Shown here piece by piece: positions 4,958-7,028 of a stretch of DNA of 7,028 bases; position 1 is the stretch's first letter; each line of letters begins with the position of its first letter. The notes below the pieces were generated by a model. It ran no database searches and was not told where the DNA came from. It worked only from the letters and a program-made list of their open reading frames with translations. The position numbers were made by a program, and so were the translations under genes. The stretch is from Candidatus Saccharimonadota bacterium (GTDB lineage: Bacteria; Eremiobacterota; Xenobia; Xenobiales; Xenobiaceae). The stretch covers positions 1 through 7,028 of the forward strand of contig SFMI01000091.1 of assembly GCA_004554425.1 (NCBI GenBank), written 5' to 3'.

Positions 4958-6397
4958 ATGCAGTTTTTTTCTGTCCCTAATTTAAAACGTACAGGCGTTT
5001 GGCTGGGAGTGTGCGGTCTTTTAGCCGGTGCTGTCCTGACATCTCGTGTTGATTTTGTTGGAATGGCTTGCGCTGAGGGGACTGCCCCGAAAAAACTTGC
5101 TGCTTCCGGTGAGACTCAGGAACGTTTTTCCGAGTTGGCCGTGGTAGACTTTGAAAAGCTGCTAAAAGATCGTCCCGATTATGAGCGTATAACTCAGCTT
5201 GATGAGCAAATTCGTTTGCTTCAGCAAGAACTGGAATTTTTGCCTTTGGCAGATCGTAAACGTAAAGTTGATTCTGGGCGCAAACGCATGGAGCGCGAAG
5301 TTGAAAAGGCTCGTGATGAATTGCAAGCTGAGTCGGCGCGGATAAGCAATGAGCTGAAAAATTTTCGCAATAATCTAACTAATCAGCTTGAACAGGAAAG
5401 CAAAGCTCTTAACAATCATTACCAGAATGTCTTGCGTCAGCGAGTGGCTGCTTTGGCTCCCAAAGCTCCTCCTCAAGTGCCGGAAGATGTGCGCAAACGT
5501 ATGGATAGCTTCTTAAGCGATTTGGCCAGTGTACGCCAGCAGCGTATATCTGCCAAACGCTTGGAACTTGAGCGTGTTATGCAAAATAACTTGGAAAGTG
5601 CTCGTGCTTCCATGGATGAGCGTCTGGCTGAATATGACAGCTCCTTAATGCAAGAGAACCAAGAGCAGCGTGTCAACTTACAGTTACAATTGCAAACTGC
5701 GGCTAACGCCGAAGAAGAGTCTGCTATACAAGACAAGTTGGCTGCTCTTGGAGATGCCGAGACAGCCAAAAAATCAGCCAAACGTGATGAGCTTACGGCT
5801 GAATACAAACGTTTGGAAGCTGATGAACGTGCAAACGTAACTTCTAAAGTTAAGGCTTTTGAGGCATCGCTTGATGAGGAAACTAAGTCTAAAGCTGCTG
5901 CTGAGCGGGATCGCCTTTTGAAAAATGTGCAAGCGCCCTCTCCTAAGGTAAATCAAGCTGAGGTTGAAGCTCAAATTGCTAAAATAAAAGCTACTATCAA
6001 CTCCGAAATGGAAGCTAAAAAAGCTGAAATGACGGTTGCCATGCAGCGCAAAGCCGAAGAAGCTCAACACAATATGGAGAAAAAGCAAGCTGCTTTGGAA
6101 AAACGCTTGCGGTCTACACAAAAGCAATTAGAAGCTATGGTGAGCAATTCTTCTAAAGATGTTAGCGATGAAACTCGCAAAAAGATGGACGATATTAAAG
6201 CTAAGATAGAAGACTTGCAAAAACAGCGTCAAGAACTTTACGACGGCATGGCCGACGATTTGCGCGAAGTAATTGGCAAAATTGCAGCTGAACAAGAGGG
6301 GCAGCCGTCTGTTATAGGCTCTTATGTAGTCAATATCGATTGTTTGGATCTTACCGATAAAACAATGCTTGCTTTGGAAAAAGAGGACCAACATTAG
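4958..6397 (+). CDS. OmpH/Skp-like protein with greatly lengthened coiled-coil arm
   Basis: This is probably a periplasmic chaperone of the Skp type with an unusual shape. The 479-residue product starts at an ATG with GAGGTG five bases upstream. The signal peptide has K10-R11, a hydrophobic core (about 12-29) and a likely cut at ACA|EG after residue 39. The N-terminal head strand SELAVVDFEKLLKDRPDY (58-75) matches the start of Skp domains, and the C-terminus (451-473, SYVVNIDCLDLTDK) matches the closing head strands. Between them lie about 370 residues of charged, heptad-like helix instead of the roughly 100 of Skp. Two Pro-rich breaks (168-175 and 326-329) split the helix. Residues 119-226 and 276-380 look like diverged copies. 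Identity as an elongated OmpH rests on the head strands and its place between two other OmpH-like genes; a generic coiled-coil envelope protein is the alternative. Confidence 0.8.
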   Translation: MQFFSVPNLKRTGVWLGVCGLLAGAVLTSRVDFVGMACAEGTAPKKLAASGETQERFSELAVVDFEKLLKDRPDYERITQLDEQIRLLQQELEFLPLADRKRKVDSGRKRMEREVEKARDELQAESARISNELKNFRNNLTNQLEQESKALNNHYQNVLRQRVAALAPKAPPQVPEDVRKRMDSFLSDLASVRQQRISAKRLELERVMQNNLESARASMDERLAEYDSSLMQENQEQRVNLQLQLQTAANAEEESAIQDKLAALGDAETAKKSAKRDELTAEYKRLEADERANVTSKVKAFEASLDEETKSKAAAERDRLLKNVQAPSPKVNQAEVEAQIAKIKATINSEMEAKKAEMTVAMQRKAEEAQHNMEKKQAALEKRLRSTQKQLEAMVSNSSKDVSDETRKKMDDIKAKIEDLQKQRQELYDGMADDLREVIGKIAAEQEGQPSVIGSYVVNIDCLDLTDKTMLALEKEDQH

Positions 6398-6409
6398 GAG
6401 GTCGCGGTG
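6396..6409 (+). promoter_or_regulatory. Ribosome site overlapping the upstream stop, with GTG start
   Basis: AGGAGGT (6396-6402) begins inside the TAG stop of the preceding gene and lies five bases before a GTG at 6407. This strong site decides the GTG start, and the resulting N-terminus is a proper lipoprotein signal. The overlap suggests coupled translation of the two genes. Confidence 0.8.
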
Positions 6410-6964
6410 AATAGAATTTTATGGTGCGGGGTAGTTATAGCTGCGCTTACAGTCAGCTGCCTCTATGCGGCCGGTTGTACACCTAAGGAGAAAGTTGTCA
6501 TTCGTACCGGCACTATCAACAGTACGGTTGTACTTCAGGAAGATGACAAATATCAGGAATTATCTCGCCAGTACTTCGCCGAGCGCATTAAGGCTAGTCA
6601 GGAAGTACAGCGCATAGTTAAAGAAAATTCCAATGCTGACGGTGTTGTCAGTGATAAGTCCGTTTATGATAAGCTCATGAAGATTCAAAATGATGTGGAA
6701 TCTAAATGGCAAAAACGCACTGCCGATTATATTGATGCCAAGATGAAGAGCATGGAAAAAGCTGCTTCGGAAGTGGCTTTGGATAAAGATCTCGATATCA
6801 TTTTAATCGACTCCAACGACGTTCCTACCGTAGAATACGGTGGCCACGATGTTACCGCTAATGTTTTAGCAGCGATGCCGGGATTTGCCGGAACTGCAAA
6901 TGCTGAGGGCGAGCAAACTAAAGAAGATAAATCGACGGAAAATGCTTCTCAAGGTAACAAGTAG
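6407..6964 (+). CDS. OmpH/Skp-like lipoprotein
   Basis: This is a single-domain Skp-type protein of 185 residues that carries a lipid anchor, which classical Skp lacks. The GTG start gives a short signal peptide (MNR, hydrophobic 4-22) ending in LYAAGC, so C24 is the likely lipidated residue; Ala at -3 is less common than Leu but acceptable. The Skp domain covers about 29-155: head strand VVIRTGTINSTVVL, charged helical arm (about 45-125), then DLDIILIDSNDVPTVEYGGHDVTANV. That closing strand aligns with VMYGGRNITDEV of the second domain of the tandem protein upstream. The tail (160-185) is Glu/Lys/Ser/Asn-rich and probably disordered. It lies 9 bases after the long coiled-coil gene. Whether the lipid sits in the inner or outer membrane cannot be read from sequence; the residue after Cys is Thr, and the E. 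coli +2 Asp retention rule may not hold in this lineage. Confidence 0.87.
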   Translation: MNRILWCGVVIAALTVSCLYAAGCTPKEKVVIRTGTINSTVVLQEDDKYQELSRQYFAERIKASQEVQRIVKENSNADGVVSDKSVYDKLMKIQNDVESKWQKRTADYIDAKMKSMEKAASEVALDKDLDIILIDSNDVPTVEYGGHDVTANVLAAMPGFAGTANAEGEQTKEDKSTENASQGNK

Positions 6965-6971
6965 AAAGAGC

Positions 6972-6989
6972 GGAGGGATAAACAATTTG
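6972..6989 (+). promoter_or_regulatory. Ribosome site for the TTG-start gene at the window end
   Basis: GGAGGG (6972-6977) lies nine bases before a TTG at 6987. It follows the lipoprotein stop by only seven bases. The spacing and the signal-peptide-like reading frame that follows support the rare TTG start. Confidence 0.6.
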
Positions 6990-7028
6990 AAATATTCGAA
7001 GTTTGTACACTGCTTAATTCTTACAGTC
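6987..7028 (+). CDS. 5' end of another exported protein, possibly a further OmpH/Skp paralogue (partial)
   Basis: From a TTG start the 14 codons in the window read MKYSKFVHCLILTV and remain open at the edge. Lysines followed by a hydrophobic stretch are typical of a signal peptide. It is 22 bases downstream of the lipoprotein gene on the same strand, so it is probably in the same operon. Another ompH-like gene is plausible from the series of paralogues before it, but no domain is visible. A start further downstream, beyond the window, cannot be excluded. Confidence 0.55.
   Translation, partial: MKYSKFVHCLILTV

Noticed and set aside
5063..5074. GMAC as a lipobox in the long Skp-like protein
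   Set aside because: The -3 residue is Gly and the hydrophobic core ends well before it; the overlapping ACA|EG signal peptidase I site fits better, though a lipoprotein is not fully excluded.
1..7028. CRISPR arrays, tRNA or rRNA genes, insertion sequences, phage or toxin genes
   Set aside because: No regularly spaced repeats, RNA-gene signatures, transposase-like frames or terminal inverted repeats were seen.

Overview
The window comes from a double-membraned (diderm) bacterium. It carries an outer-membrane biogenesis locus: a BamA/Omp85 barrel-insertion protein followed by a run of OmpH/Skp-family periplasmic chaperone genes. A bamA gene followed by several ompH-like genes, consensus GGAGG ribosome sites, GTG and TTG starts and moderate GC together point to a diderm Firmicute of the Negativicutes type. 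This assignment rests on gene order and style only; no rRNA or other marker is present.

Layout. Positions 1-131 hold the 5' end of a minus-strand gene for an exported protein. Positions 132-663 are a 532-base intergenic region between divergent genes. It carries a dense cluster of TTTTCG/CGAAAA motifs in inverted and direct arrangement, one candidate extended -10 promoter, and a T9-loop hairpin close to bamA. Positions 664-3693 encode a 1009-residue BamA with an unusual N-terminal extension of about 350 residues. Positions 3694-3942 are a structured gap: a long hairpin, then a leader in which the Shine-Dalgarno site of the next gene can pair in mutually exclusive ways. The gene at 3943-4944 encodes a membrane-anchored protein with two tandem Skp-like domains. 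The gene at 4958-6397 encodes a signal-peptide-bearing Skp-like protein with a greatly lengthened, internally duplicated coiled coil. The gene at 6407-6964 encodes a single-domain Skp-like lipoprotein. At 6987 a fourth small exported protein begins (TTG start) and runs off the window.

How the parts may work together. BamA folds beta-barrel proteins into the outer membrane, and Skp-type chaperones hold unfolded barrel proteins in the periplasm. Here the chaperone function appears split over at least three paralogues with different attachments: an inner-membrane anchor, a cleavable signal peptide, and a lipid anchor. The last three genes are tightly packed (gaps of 13, 9 and 22 bases) and are probably co-transcribed. 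My inference is that they form a spatially staged set serving BamA across the periplasm. The most notable observations are the BamA extension, the tandem Skp fusion with a paired Cys-to-Tyr change, the duplicated long Skp tentacle, and the motif cluster upstream of bamA.
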